Position numbers and translations under genes: made by a program. A stretch of DNA of 64,000 nucleotides. It comes from Alkalibaculum sporogenes. Its GTDB lineage: Bacteria > Bacillota > Clostridia > Eubacteriales > Alkalibacteraceae. The stretch is from NCBI RefSeq assembly GCF_009362815.1, contig NZ_WHNX01000003.1, positions 1 through 64,000 of the forward strand, read 5' to 3'. This document shows, piece after piece, positions 42,835-52,370 of this stretch; within the stretch, counting starts at the first letter, position 1; each line of letters opens with the position of its first letter. The notes beneath the pieces were generated by a model. The model was not told where the DNA came from and ran no database searches. It saw nothing but the letters and a program-made list of their open reading frames with translations.

Positions 42835-43278
42835 TTATTCCTCCTCTATATTTTTTACTATTAATTTTACACCTTCTATATTAGTTATCTCAACTCTTGT
42901 ATCCTTGATAATACTGTTTTTATTTTCAGAAACTCCAGTCCATATTTGGCCATTTACTTTTACTTGACCATACTTAAAGGGCTCTATATCTTCAGTAACG
43001 ATTCCTATTGAACCAATAATGCTATCTAAGTTAGTTTTAGATTTTCCTACTTTTAAGTAATCTTTCACTATAGGTCTTGTAAAGGCAAGCAATAGTAAAG
43101 ATGTTATTAAAAACAATGCAAATTGGACAGGAAATGGAAAATGTAGCAGTGCTGCAAGAAGTGCGACTAAAGACCCAATCGCGAACCAAATAGTAGCCAA
43201 TCCCAATGTTAGGATTTCAACTATAGTAAAAATAATAACTGCAATAATCCAACCTTCAATAAATATTTCTGCATACAT
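42835..43278 (-). CDS. NfeD-family membrane protein
   Basis: 147 residues: two to three helices (residues 10-30 and 36-70) and a C-terminal OB-fold NfeD domain (IGSIGIVTEDIEPFKYGQVKVNGQIWTGVSE). This is the short NfeD form without a ClpP-like protease domain. It partners with the stomatin encoded directly downstream. AAAGGAG precedes the start, and a TATAAT is visible on the minus strand about 35 bases upstream. Confidence 0.9.
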   Translation of the reverse strand: MYAEIFIEGWIIAVIIFTIVEILTLGLATIWFAIGSLVALLAALLHFPFPVQFALFLITSLLLLAFTRPIVKDYLKVGKSKTNLDSIIGSIGIVTEDIEPFKYGQVKVNGQIWTGVSENKNSIIKDTRVEITNIEGVKLIVKNIEEE

Positions 43279-43415
43279 GATTTATACTCCTTTCTATATA
43301 ATTAATTATAACATATATTTATCAAAGCAACTAGCTATTATGCCTAAACATAGTAAAAATTTCCTTTATAAAAGTTTCACTTTAACTAGGGATATGAACA
43401 ATCACTATATAATAC

Positions 43416-43445
43416 TTGACATAGATAAGAAAAGCTAGATAGAAT
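43416..43445 (+). promoter_or_regulatory. promoter of glyoxalase gene
   Basis: TTGACA, 18 bases, TAGAAT. Confidence 0.65.
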
Positions 43446-43476
43446 AAAAATATCTTATAAAATGGGAGGGGTATTT

Positions 43477-43857
43477 ATGGATTATGAAATAGTGCATACG
43501 TGTATACGTGTGTTAAATTTAGAGAAGTCAATGGAATTTTACGAAAAAGCATTGGGATTTAAAGTAGTTAAAAGAAAAGATTTTAAAGATGAGAAGTTTA
43601 CATTAGTATTTATGTCAGATGGAAAGTCGGCTCACGAATTGGAGTTAACTTACAATTACGATAGAGAAGAACCATATGATATTGGGAATGGATATAGTCA
43701 TCTTGCATTAGTGGTGGATGACCTTAAAAAATCTCACGAAGAACATAGTAAAGGTGAATATAAAGTAACAAAGTTAAACGGTCTACCAGGTGCACCAGTT
43801 AGATTTTATTTTATTTTTGATCCAGATGGATATTCAATAGAAATAATTCAAAAATAA
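43477..43857 (+). CDS. gloA: glyoxalase I (lactoylglutathione lyase-like)
   Basis: 126 residues with two beta-alpha-beta3 VOC modules. Metal ligands are plausible at His (VHTCIRVLNLEKSMEFYEKALGF), Glu (HELELTY), His (YSHLALVVDDL) and Glu (GYSIEIIQ), the set of GloA enzymes that convert methylglyoxal adducts. GGGAGGGG before ATG 43477 sets the start, five codons inside the open frame. The thiol co-substrate in a clostridial host may not be glutathione. Confidence 0.88.
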   Translation: MDYEIVHTCIRVLNLEKSMEFYEKALGFKVVKRKDFKDEKFTLVFMSDGKSAHELELTYNYDREEPYDIGNGYSHLALVVDDLKKSHEEHSKGEYKVTKLNGLPGAPVRFYFIFDPDGYSIEIIQK

Positions 43858-43895
43858 CATGTGGAACAACTTAGAATTAAATATAAAAAATAAGT

Positions 43896-43962
43896 GTTTC
43901 GCGAAAACTAATATTCAGTAGGGGATGAAGAAAACCTCTACTGAATAAAGTTTGAATTTATG
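43896..43962. repeat. dispersed palindromic repeat family 1, right-part copy
   Basis: GTTTCGCGAAAACTAAT, then the hairpin ATTCAGTAGGGG with CCTCTACTGAAT and the tail AAAGTTTGAATTTAT. Its right edge reaches the stop codon of the small gene at 43958. It shares its left flank with the 59641 copy. Confidence 0.8.
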
Positions 43963-44137
43963 TTAAGTTTGATAAAATAGGGTCATATTTATCTATATTA
44001 CAAAACCCTTCTTTAAAATGATTACAGATTAAACATGTTACAATATCATCACCTTTTGATGATTTTATTAATGATAATCTAGAATCAAACTGAGAACAAT
44101 TTTGAGCTACTGCTTGAAAATTTGTTTTACCTGTCAA
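43958..44137 (-). CDS. 59-residue Cys-rich small protein (unlisted ORF)
   Basis: I read this on the minus strand: TTG start at 44135-44137 behind AAAGGAG with 8 bases spacing, 59 codons, and TAA at 43958-43960. The protein has C14, then C35-x-x-C38, and C46 (DIVTCLICNHF, KEGFCNIDKYDPI), a pattern that suggests a small zinc-ribbon. The strong ribosome site and the clustered cysteines argue it is real. I recall similar short proteins in Clostridia but can name no family. The rest of the 43858-44312 gap holds the repeat and promoter sequence. Confidence 0.65.
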   Translation of the reverse strand: MTGKTNFQAVAQNCSQFDSRLSLIKSSKGDDIVTCLICNHFKEGFCNIDKYDPILSNLT

Positions 44138-44312
44138 AATATCATCTCCTTTATTGTGTTATCTTTTATTATTCAACATATAAGAAAAAATTATACTATA
44201 TCAATTTTTAATACAAATAAGTTTTTATTTCTATTATTGTTTGATATAATTTAATTTAGTATTTAAAATTAAATAGTATATGATGAAAATAGTAGGAAGG
44301 AGTTGATATATC

Positions 44313-45530
44313 TTGAAAAAAATTATTAAATCTAAAAAACTCGATAATGTTTGCTATGATATTCGTGGACCTGTCATGGAAGAAAGTTCTAAAATGGAAG
44401 TAAATGGTGATAATATTATTAAACTAAATATAGGGAATCCAGCTCCATTTGATCTTTTTGCTCCTGATGAAATAATTCACGATGTTCGAATTAATCTTAG
44501 AAATTCTGAAGGGTACTGTGAATCTAAAGGAATATTCCCTGCGCGAAAAGCAATTATGCAATATTATCAAGACAAAGGAGTAATGGATATTACACTTGAT
44601 GATATTTACATAGGTAACGGTGTAAGTGAACTTATTACAATGTCTATGCAAGCCTTATTAGACGATGGTGATGAAATTTTAGTGCCTGCTCCGGATTATC
44701 CACTATGGACGGCTTCAGTCAATCTTTCGGGTGGAAAAGCTGTGCACTATATATGTGATGAAGATTCGGATTGGTATCCAGATATTGAGGATATAAAATC
44801 AAAAATTACAGGTAATACTAAAGGAATAGTAATTATTAACCCCAATAACCCAACAGGTGCAGTATACCCAAAAGAAATTTTAGTAGATATTGTGAAGATT
44901 GCTCATGAAAATGGGATAATAGTTTTTGCTGATGAAATTTACGATAAGATATTATATGATGAAATAACACATGTACCACTATCTAGTTTAGTTCACGATG
45001 TTTTATGTGTATCGTATAATGGACTTTCGAAATCTCATAGAATAGCAGGATTTAGAGTAGGGTGGATGGTGTTAAGCGGTAATAAAGCTAGTGCTAGAGA
45101 CTATATTGAAGGCATAGAGATACTATCAACTATGAGATTATGTGCGAATGTACCAGCTCAACATGCTATACAGACCGCATTAGGAGGATATCAGAGTATA
45201 AATGATTTAATTAAACCTGGTGGGAGATTATATCAGCAAAGAGAGTATGTATATGATAGGATAAATAAGATCCCAGGTTTGAGTTGTACGCGACCTAAAG
45301 GAGCATTCTATATTTTCCCAAAAATAGATATAACAAAATATAATATCAAGGATGATACGCAATTTGCCCTAGATTTTCTTAAGAGTAAAAAAGTACTAAT
45401 TGTTCAGGGGACTGGATTTAATTGGAAAGATCCAGATCATTTTAGAGTAGTATTTTTACCTTCCATAGATGATCTTAAAACCTCGCTAGATAGACTAGAA
45501 AGTTTTTTAGAAACTTACTTGCAAAAATAA
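44313..45530 (+). CDS. class I aminotransferase, AlaA-like
   Basis: 405 residues, PLP fold type I: SEGYCESKGIFPARKAI, GNGVSELITMSMQALLDDGDEILVPAPDYPLWTASV, INPNNPTGAVY, FADEIYDKI, the PLP-binding Lys in NGLSKSHRIAGFRVGW, and the C-terminal GTGFNWKDPDHFRVVFL Arg. Length and motifs fit glutamate-pyruvate (alanine) aminotransferase of AlaA type. The start is TTG after AAGGAG. A terminator follows. Confidence 0.9.
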   Translation: MKKIIKSKKLDNVCYDIRGPVMEESSKMEVNGDNIIKLNIGNPAPFDLFAPDEIIHDVRINLRNSEGYCESKGIFPARKAIMQYYQDKGVMDITLDDIYIGNGVSELITMSMQALLDDGDEILVPAPDYPLWTASVNLSGGKAVHYICDEDSDWYPDIEDIKSKITGNTKGIVIINPNNPTGAVYPKEILVDIVKIAHENGIIVFADEIYDKILYDEITHVPLSSLVHDVLCVSYNGLSKSHRIAGFRVGWMVLSGNKASARDYIEGIEILSTMRLCANVPAQHAIQTALGGYQSINDLIKPGGRLYQQREYVYDRINKIPGLSCTRPKGAFYIFPKIDITKYNIKDDTQFALDFLKSKKVLIVQGTGFNWKDPDHFRVVFLPSIDDLKTSLDRLESFLETYLQK

Positions 45531-45537
45531 TAATATT

Positions 45538-45573
45538 TTAGATGGGCCATTTTAAATGACCATCTTTTTTTTG
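45538..45573 (+). terminator. intrinsic terminator after aminotransferase
   Basis: AGATGG...CCATCT with inner pairing CATTT/AAATG and nine Ts. Confidence 0.8.
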
Positions 45574-45673
45574 TATACTTATGAGATTCAGTATTTTATA
45601 AAGATTACTTCTAAGCTAACAACAGTACACCCTGTAGAAGATATAGGTATAGAAAACAAAAGTAAATAATTAT

Positions 45674-45701
45674 TTGACCTTTTTAAAATTAGGAGTATAA
45701 T
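45674..45701 (+). promoter_or_regulatory. promoter of V-ATPase operon
   Basis: TTGACC, 16 bases, TATAAT, 57 bases before the first gene. Confidence 0.7.
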
Positions 45702-45758
45702 AGGGATAGATTTAGAGTGAATCTTTCCTAAAAACTACCATGTTAAGGATGTGGCTAT

Positions 45759-46079
45759 ATGAATGAGTTAGAGTTTGTTTTTAATAAAATTATTGAAATA
45801 GATAATAAAGCAATAGAGGTTAAGGAAAAAACAAATCAGCTAATAAAGGATAAAGAATCATCACTGACTAATGATATGAAAGAGCTTGAGGATAAGCTTA
45901 GCACAGAATTAAGCGTCGAATTAAAGATGATGAATGAGAAGATTATTAGTGACGCCAATGAAAATGCTAAAAAGATAATGGATGAATCAAAACAGTTTTG
46001 TGAAAACTTAATAAAAAAATACGAACTTATTAAAGGTGAACTAATAGATAAAATAGTCAACGAGATCATAGAATCTTGA
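45759..46079 (+). CDS. V-type ATPase subunit G/H-like (peripheral stalk)
   Basis: 106 residues, almost entirely a charged coiled coil (IDNKAIEVKEKTNQLIKDKESSLTNDMKELEDKL and on), with a short C-terminal helix. In position and form it matches the NtpF/AhaH stalk subunit that pairs with subunit E. It is the first gene of the nine-gene operon, with AAGGATG as ribosome site. Confidence 0.75.
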   Translation: MNELEFVFNKIIEIDNKAIEVKEKTNQLIKDKESSLTNDMKELEDKLSTELSVELKMMNEKIISDANENAKKIMDESKQFCENLIKKYELIKGELIDKIVNEIIES

Positions 46080-46087
46080 TAAGGTAG

Positions 46088-47152
46088 ATGAATATGATAA
46101 ATAATATGAAATTTAGCACAGTAAATACCAAGATAAGTGCAATGAAATCAAATATGTTAAGTGAGAAAGATTTTATTACACTGATGAAACTTGAAAATGT
46201 TAAAGAGGTTTTTAATTATCTAAACGATAATACTGCATTCAATAAAGTGCTATGGAATCTCAAGGGTAGAAAAATACATAGAAATGAAGTAGAGAGAGCT
46301 TTATATAAATATAGAGTAATAGTAATAGAAAAGATAATGTTCTATTTGAGAGATGAGTATAAAAACTTTATAAAAAGCTATATGCTTCGATATGAAATTG
46401 AAGATTTAAAATTAGTTTTAGAAGTTGTATTAGGTAGAACAAAACCTGATAATTTTCAGGATTATCTTTTTTCTTCAAAATATTCAAAAATAAATTTTAC
46501 AGAATTATTAGAGCAAGATAGCATTAATAAGGTTTTAGAAAAGCTCAAGGGAACGGATTACTATCGACTTATTTTGCCATATAGTAAACAGATTGACGAT
46601 AAATTTAGTTTTTACATTGAAATGATTCTTGATAAGTATTATTATCATCAATTAGTTGCAACAGCTTTAAAATTACCTTACCAAGAGGATAAAGAATCAA
46701 CAGAAATCTTAAGAAAGAATATAGATCTGCTAAATTTAGAATGGATTTATAGAGCTACTAAATACTACGATATGTCTAAGGAAGAAATTTTAAATTTTGT
46801 ATTAGATTATGGATATAAATATGATTACCACAAATTAAAGGATTTTATATATGCTTTTGATTTAAAAAAACTAAAAAGCTATCTTGAACAAACAGAATAT
46901 GCTTTTTTATTTAATCATAATTACGACGATATAGATATGTATATGGAAAGAAGGATTGATAGATATACTTTTTACAAGGCTTTGCATCTATACAGATTTT
47001 CTACTCTGAGTTTTGGAAAAGTAATAGCGTATATACAATTAATTGAATTCGAAGTGAAAGATATTATATCGATCATAGAGAGTAAAAGATATCAAATGAG
47101 TGCTGGAGAAATAACTAAGTATTTAATTAGAACAATTGAGGTGGTGGAGTAG
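46088..47152 (+). CDS. V-type ATPase subunit C
   Basis: 354 residues, helical, with the family feature FSTVNTKISAMKSNMLSEKDFITLM and the regular Tyr/Leu-rich helices of AtpC/NtpC (ARCHAEAL C, yeast d). The subunit links the central stalk to the membrane rotor ring. Its last base is shared with the start codon of the next gene. In most bacterial operons C lies between E and F; here it precedes I. Confidence 0.87.
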   Translation: MNMINNMKFSTVNTKISAMKSNMLSEKDFITLMKLENVKEVFNYLNDNTAFNKVLWNLKGRKIHRNEVERALYKYRVIVIEKIMFYLRDEYKNFIKSYMLRYEIEDLKLVLEVVLGRTKPDNFQDYLFSSKYSKINFTELLEQDSINKVLEKLKGTDYYRLILPYSKQIDDKFSFYIEMILDKYYYHQLVATALKLPYQEDKESTEILRKNIDLLNLEWIYRATKYYDMSKEEILNFVLDYGYKYDYHKLKDFIYAFDLKKLKSYLEQTEYAFLFNHNYDDIDMYMERRIDRYTFYKALHLYRFSTLSFGKVIAYIQLIEFEVKDIISIIESKRYQMSAGEITKYLIRTIEVVE

Positions 47153-49101
47153 TGGCGGTAGAAAAACTCATCATGATGAATATTGTGGGCAAAAACCACT
47201 ATGTTGAAAAAGTTATAAAAGATATACTGTTATTTGAAAATGTTCAGATAGCAGATGCGTATAACGAGATAGAGAATTTTAGATTTAGTATGGATGTGAC
47301 TGATAATAACCTTGATGAAATATTGGGGTTTGCGGAAGTTCAATCAGGATTAAAAAATGCAAGTAATGAGGACTTTGTAAGCAAATCAAATTTATTACAA
47401 GAAGTGTTTGGCGATCATTACACAGTGGATAAGAAAATCCTCGAAGGAGAGATTGATCTTAAATCAACTATAAGATCAGTTAATAAAATCTACGATGAAA
47501 TACATACGAAGTACAAAATACTAAAGATGTTTAATGATGATATAAATCAAATTCAAAAAAGCATTAAGGTATATAACTTTCTATCTTCAGCAAATATAGA
47601 GATGGATAAAATTAATAACATGGAAAATTTTCATTATACAATAGGTACATTAAGCAAGGAAAACGTAGAACGATTAAAAAATAATTACAGTAATATTACG
47701 GCTATTGTAGTACATGTAGGGGCATATGATGAAAATGAAGTATATGTTGTAATATCTCCATACGATTTAGAAACTGAGACAAATAGAATACTTAAGTCTT
47801 TAAACTTCAATAAACTTGAGGGTGTAAAATCAGAATATACAAAAAAACCTTCGCAGATTGTAACATGGCTACAAAAGAAGAAAAATCATTTCCAAGAAAA
47901 AGTTGAACTTCTAGAAAAAGAAATAGATATAATCAAAGAGAGATATAAAGAAGAAAGTAATTATGATTACAATGTACTTCATCTATATGAAAAGATACAT
48001 GAGGTTATGAAAGATATAGCTTTTAGTAAGGAACATTTCTACTTCTCTGGCTGGATTCCAGTAAGATTAAAGAAAGAAATTCTTGCAATTCTTTCAAAGT
48101 ACGAGGATATGATTATTATGTTTAATGATAATCATCAAAATCCGAATGTTAGAATACCTACAAAGCTAAAAAACAATTGGTTATTTAAGCCATTTGAAAC
48201 ATTCATAAAGATGTATGGGGTTCCATTGTATGAAGAGGTTGATCCGACTCCATTTTTAAGCATATCATATTTATTTCTTTTTGGTTTTATGTTTGGGGAT
48301 TTAGGTCAAGGGTTTGTATTGTTCCTCTTAGGTAACCTAGCGCGTTTTAAAGGATTTCAGTTGGGAAGCATAATATCAAGGCTTGGTATTAGTTCTATGT
48401 TTTTTGGCTTGTTATATGGAAGTTTTTTTGGCTTCGAAACAATTATTAAAACTTGGTGGCTTAAGCCATTTAGTAATGTGAATACAATTTTAATTGCAGC
48501 CATAGTGATTGGAGTTACTCTCATATTAATAGGATATATTTATGGCATAGTTAATCAATATAAATCTAAAGATTACTACAATTCTGTTTTGAGTAGAAAT
48601 GGAGTAACTGGTTTAGTATTGTATTTTTGTATTATATTAGTAGTATTAGCTTTATTTACTGGGAATAGATTGATATCTATACCTATACTAAGTAGTATTA
48701 TATTAGCAGCTATTGTAATATTATTATTTAAAGAACCTATTATTGCAAAATTGTCAAAAGCAAATCACAATAGTTCTCATAAACTAGATTCTAGCTTCTT
48801 TGTTGAAAGCTTTTTTGAGGTCTTTGAAATACTTATGAGCATTGTAAGTAATACTCTTTCTTTTATAAGAATAGGGGCTTTTGCGTTAAATCATGTAGGA
48901 TTATTTATAGCATTTGAATCATTAGCTCATATGGTAAATAGTGGTATTGGAAGCACAATTGTGTATATTTTAGGGAATATATTTATAATTGGTCTTGAAG
49001 GTTTAATAGTTGGAATACAAGTACTTAGACTAGAGTATTATGAATTGTTTAGCAAGTATTTTCAAGGTGGTGGGATAGAATTTAAGCCAGCAAAATTATA
49101 A
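47152..49101 (+). CDS. V-type ATPase subunit I (stator, a-subunit)
   Basis: 649 residues. The N-terminal ~340 are cytoplasmic with coiled coils (KKKNHFQEKVELLEKEIDIIKERY), followed by seven to eight helices beginning at FLSISYLFLFGFMFGDLGQGF and ending with FIRIGAFALNHVGLFIAFESLAHM, where the conserved Arg faces the rotor carboxylate. It forms the ion half-channels. The GTG start follows GGTGGTGGAG. Confidence 0.93.
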   Translation: MAVEKLIMMNIVGKNHYVEKVIKDILLFENVQIADAYNEIENFRFSMDVTDNNLDEILGFAEVQSGLKNASNEDFVSKSNLLQEVFGDHYTVDKKILEGEIDLKSTIRSVNKIYDEIHTKYKILKMFNDDINQIQKSIKVYNFLSSANIEMDKINNMENFHYTIGTLSKENVERLKNNYSNITAIVVHVGAYDENEVYVVISPYDLETETNRILKSLNFNKLEGVKSEYTKKPSQIVTWLQKKKNHFQEKVELLEKEIDIIKERYKEESNYDYNVLHLYEKIHEVMKDIAFSKEHFYFSGWIPVRLKKEILAILSKYEDMIIMFNDNHQNPNVRIPTKLKNNWLFKPFETFIKMYGVPLYEEVDPTPFLSISYLFLFGFMFGDLGQGFVLFLLGNLARFKGFQLGSIISRLGISSMFFGLLYGSFFGFETIIKTWWLKPFSNVNTILIAAIVIGVTLILIGYIYGIVNQYKSKDYYNSVLSRNGVTGLVLYFCIILVVLALFTGNRLISIPILSSIILAAIVILLFKEPIIAKLSKANHNSSHKLDSSFFVESFFEVFEILMSIVSNTLSFIRIGAFALNHVGLFIAFESLAHMVNSGIGSTIVYILGNIFIIGLEGLIVGIQVLRLEYYELFSKYFQGGGIEFKPAKL

Positions 49102-49230
49102 AATTAAGCAGCTTAAAATATTTCAAATCAATAAACAAAATAGTCCATGAGTCAAAGCTTGACTTCATAGTACTGCAGATGGAATAAATAGAAATTTAAC
49201 TACTAGATAAATTAAGGAGAGAAAATTAGG

Positions 49231-49650
49231 ATGATAAATTTTATTATGTATAGTACGGTTTTTATTATTTTTTCAACAATATCAGCAGGTGTGTATTTTT
49301 TAAAGAAGGGATATAAGGAAAACTCAAAGATAAAACATTTTTTACAGTTTAATCTATCTTTCTTTATTCCACTTATGATGGGTTTAGTTATTTTGATGAT
49401 GCCAGAAATTGCAAGGGCAGCTAATACTGAGAGTACTAATGCTGGTATGGGTTATATAGGTGCAGCTTTATCAACAGGTTTGGCATGTCTAGGGTGTGGA
49501 GTTGCAGTAGGTAATGTAGGGTCTGCAGCATTAGGAGCAGTATCAGAGGATGAAAAAATGCTTGGCAAGACGTTGATATTTGTTGGACTTGCTGAAGGTA
49601 TTGCTATTTATGGCTTAGTTATCTCTATAATGATACTTGGTTCTCTGTAG
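49231..49650 (+). CDS. V-type ATPase subunit K (rotor proteolipid)
   Basis: 139 residues. Two N-terminal hydrophobic segments (3-24 and 43-60, the second ending in a signal-like IARAANTE) precede a single c-type hairpin (~70-139), with the ion-binding Glu in VGLAEGIAIYGLVI. The carboxylate is present once per hairpin, so the ring can pump. Whether Na+ or H+ is carried is not decided here. A short hairpin AGTCAA/TTGACT lies in the 129-base gap before it. Confidence 0.88.
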   Translation: MINFIMYSTVFIIFSTISAGVYFLKKGYKENSKIKHFLQFNLSFFIPLMMGLVILMMPEIARAANTESTNAGMGYIGAALSTGLACLGCGVAVGNVGSAALGAVSEDEKMLGKTLIFVGLAEGIAIYGLVISIMILGSL

Positions 49651-49658
49651 GTGTTTAT

Positions 49659-49958
49659 ATGAAGTCATATCTTTTAAGTGGAAATAGAGATACATATATA
49701 GGAATGAAACTGGCTGGAGTCGATGGTGTTTATTTACAAGAAGGTGACGATATAGAACAAGCATTCAAAGAAGCTTTATCAGGTGGATATGGAATTATTT
49801 TAATGACTGAAAAAATATACCACTCGATTAAAGAAGAAGTAATCCACACTAAAACTACAACTAAAATACCGTTAATAACTGTGATTCCTGACCGACATGG
49901 TTATAACAACGATAAAGAAAGAATTATGAGTTACATTAAAGAGTCTATTGGACTATGA
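49659..49958 (+). CDS. V-type ATPase subunit F
   Basis: 99 residues with the Rossmann-like F subunit pattern (SGNRDTYIGMKLAGVDGVYLQ, GYGIILMTEKIYHSI, PLITVIPD). It sits on the central shaft with subunit D. It is placed directly before E, unlike the common E-C-F order. Confidence 0.9.
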   Translation: MKSYLLSGNRDTYIGMKLAGVDGVYLQEGDDIEQAFKEALSGGYGIILMTEKIYHSIKEEVIHTKTTTKIPLITVIPDRHGYNNDKERIMSYIKESIGL

Positions 49959-49977
49959 TTGATTGGAAGTGAGTTAG

Positions 49978-50586
49978 ATGATAACTGTAGAAGATAAAAT
50001 TAGGACCTTTTCTAAATACGTTTATGACAAAGAAGTACGAAAAGCTAATAAATTATTAGCAGAGATAGATAGTAAAAACATGGAAATAACTGATAGTAAA
50101 CGTAAAGAAATAGAAACAAAATGCAGCCTTTTGAATGAAAAAATGAGTAAAAATATACAGATTAAATCTCAAAAGATATTGTCAACAGCTAAAATAGACT
50201 CAAAAAAGATGTTGTTGAATGTACAAAAAGATTTACTTAATTCCTTTATTAGTGAAATTATATCTTCATTGATAGAGTTTACAAATAAAGAAGCTTATGA
50301 TATTTATGTAAAAGACACTCTTTGTGAATCTAGTGAATTAATATTAAATAATGATACGAAAATTTTTCTAGTAAAAAGGGATGTACAAAGGTTTTCGAGT
50401 TATATTAAGGCTGAGTATAAGAACGTTGAAATAGTCCAAATGGATGATGAAAATATTGGTGGAATTATTATTGAGTCTGTGTCTGATAAGGAAAGAATGG
50501 ACTATACAATTAAAAGAAAAGTCAACGAATATAAAAGTGAAATAGGTATAAGGCTTTACGAATCACTTGAAAAGCAGGTGAAATAA
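49978..50586 (+). CDS. V-type ATPase subunit E
   Basis: 202 residues: an N-terminal coiled-coil stalk (TVEDKIRTFSKYVYDKEVRKANKLLAEIDSKN) and a C-terminal globular domain with VEIVQMDDENIGGIIIES. It forms the peripheral stalk with the G/H-like subunit. One base separates it from the A gene. Confidence 0.88.
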   Translation: MITVEDKIRTFSKYVYDKEVRKANKLLAEIDSKNMEITDSKRKEIETKCSLLNEKMSKNIQIKSQKILSTAKIDSKKMLLNVQKDLLNSFISEIISSLIEFTNKEAYDIYVKDTLCESSELILNNDTKIFLVKRDVQRFSSYIKAEYKNVEIVQMDDENIGGIIIESVSDKERMDYTIKRKVNEYKSEIGIRLYESLEKQVK

Positions 50587-50587
50587 A

Positions 50588-52354
50588 TTGAGAAAAAATG
50601 GTATTATAAACATGATTAATGGGCCAGTAATCAGAGGAAAAAATATGGCAAATTTTAAGATGCGTGAAATGGTCATGGTTGGTAGCAAAAAACTTATTGG
50701 CGAAGTAATAATACTTGATGGTGATGTAGGAACTATACAAGTATATGAGGAAACAGAAGGTTTAAAATTAGGTGAAGAAGTTATTTCAACTGAAAAGCCT
50801 TTATCGGTAAAATTAGGTCCAGGAATGATGGGAAATATGTTTGATGGAATACAAAGACCCTTAGTAGAGATCAATAAAATCAATAAAGATTTTATTCCTG
50901 AAGGAATTGGTTTACTATCTATAAATCAAGAAAAATTATGGGAAGTCACTATTACTGTAGAGGTTGGAGATATACTAAGTGAAGGGCAAATCTTTGGTTA
51001 TGTACAAGAAACTTCTCTTATAAAACATTGGTTACTAGTACCACCAAATAAATCAGGTACTGTTAGTTCAATAGCTACAAATAAAAATTACAATATAGAA
51101 GATGTATTAGTAATATTAGAAGGAGAGAACAAACAGGAGCAATTAAAAATGTACCATGAATGGCCTGTTAGGGTTCCTAGACCTGTTAAAGAAAGAAAAG
51201 AGATAGAAAAGCCATTAATTACAGGGCAAAGAGTTTTGGATATATTTTTTCCTTTAGCAAAAGGTGGAACATGTGCTATTCCAGGAGGTTTCGGTACAGG
51301 AAAAACAATGACGCAACATCAACTTGCTAAATGGTCTGATGCTGATATCATAATCTATATCGGTTGTGGTGAGCGAGGAAATGAAATGACTGAGGTGTTA
51401 GAAGATTTTCCTAAATTAATAGATCCAAAATCTAATAAGCCTCTAATGGAAAGAACTATTTTAATTGCAAATACTTCTAATATGCCTGTTGCTGCTAGAG
51501 AAGCAAGTATTTATACAGGAATTACTATGGCAGAGTATTATAGAGATATGGGGTATGATGTAGCAATAATGGCTGATTCAACATCTAGATGGGCAGAGGC
51601 GTTACGAGAAATTTCAGGGAGACTTGAAGAAATGCCTGCAGAGGAAGGTTATCCTGCTTATTTATCCTCAAGAGTTGCTGAGTTTTATGAAAGAGCAGGT
51701 TCAGTTGAATCATTAAATGGAAAAGAAGGTTCAGTAACTATTATTGGAGCTGTATCTCCAGCCGGTGGCGATTTTTCTGAACCAGTAACTGAAAATACAA
51801 AAAGATATGTAAATGTATTTTTAGCGCTAGACAAGGAATTAGCTTATTCTAGACATTATCCAGCCATAAATTGGCTAGATAGTTACAGTGGATACATAAA
51901 GGTTTTAGAACAGTGGTACGAGGTTAACTTAGCTGATGATTCTATAAAACTTAGAAATAAAATGCTAGAGCTATTAAATAATGAAAATAAACTTCAAGAA
52001 ATTGTTATGTTAGTTGGAGAAGATGTGCTTCCAGATGATCAACGTTTAGTTCTAGAAATAGCAAAATTAATTAAGATCGGTTTTTTACAGCAAAATGCAT
52101 TTAACTCTCAGGATACTTTTGTTCCTTTAAAAAAGCAGTATCGTATGTTATGGATTATTGATTATTTATATGAAAAATGCCGAAAATTATTAGTACTAAA
52201 TGTACCTATTTCTCAAATAAAAAACCAAAGTATTTTTGACGAGATAATCAAGATGAAATATACTGTTTTGAATGATGATTTATCTAAAATAGACGAAATA
52301 CAAGCAAAAATCAACGAATATTATGATGAACTAGAAAAAAAATATCTTGTTTAA
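50588..52354 (+). CDS. ntpA: V-type ATPase catalytic subunit A
   Basis: 588 residues with Walker A GGFGTGKTMTQHQLAKW, the V-type non-homologous insert region (~120-190), GCGERGNEMTEVLEDFPKL, and ADSTSRWAEALREISGRLEEMPAEEGYPAYLSSRVAEFYERAG. All catalytic positions (P-loop Lys, Glu in GERGNE, Arg region) are present. The start is TTG after AGGTGA with a 6-base gap. Confidence 0.96.
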   Translation: MRKNGIINMINGPVIRGKNMANFKMREMVMVGSKKLIGEVIILDGDVGTIQVYEETEGLKLGEEVISTEKPLSVKLGPGMMGNMFDGIQRPLVEINKINKDFIPEGIGLLSINQEKLWEVTITVEVGDILSEGQIFGYVQETSLIKHWLLVPPNKSGTVSSIATNKNYNIEDVLVILEGENKQEQLKMYHEWPVRVPRPVKERKEIEKPLITGQRVLDIFFPLAKGGTCAIPGGFGTGKTMTQHQLAKWSDADIIIYIGCGERGNEMTEVLEDFPKLIDPKSNKPLMERTILIANTSNMPVAAREASIYTGITMAEYYRDMGYDVAIMADSTSRWAEALREISGRLEEMPAEEGYPAYLSSRVAEFYERAGSVESLNGKEGSVTIIGAVSPAGGDFSEPVTENTKRYVNVFLALDKELAYSRHYPAINWLDSYSGYIKVLEQWYEVNLADDSIKLRNKMLELLNNENKLQEIVMLVGEDVLPDDQRLVLEIAKLIKIGFLQQNAFNSQDTFVPLKKQYRMLWIIDYLYEKCRKLLVLNVPISQIKNQSIFDEIIKMKYTVLNDDLSKIDEIQAKINEYYDELEKKYLV

Positions 52355-52370
52355 TTGGATGTGTTGAAAA

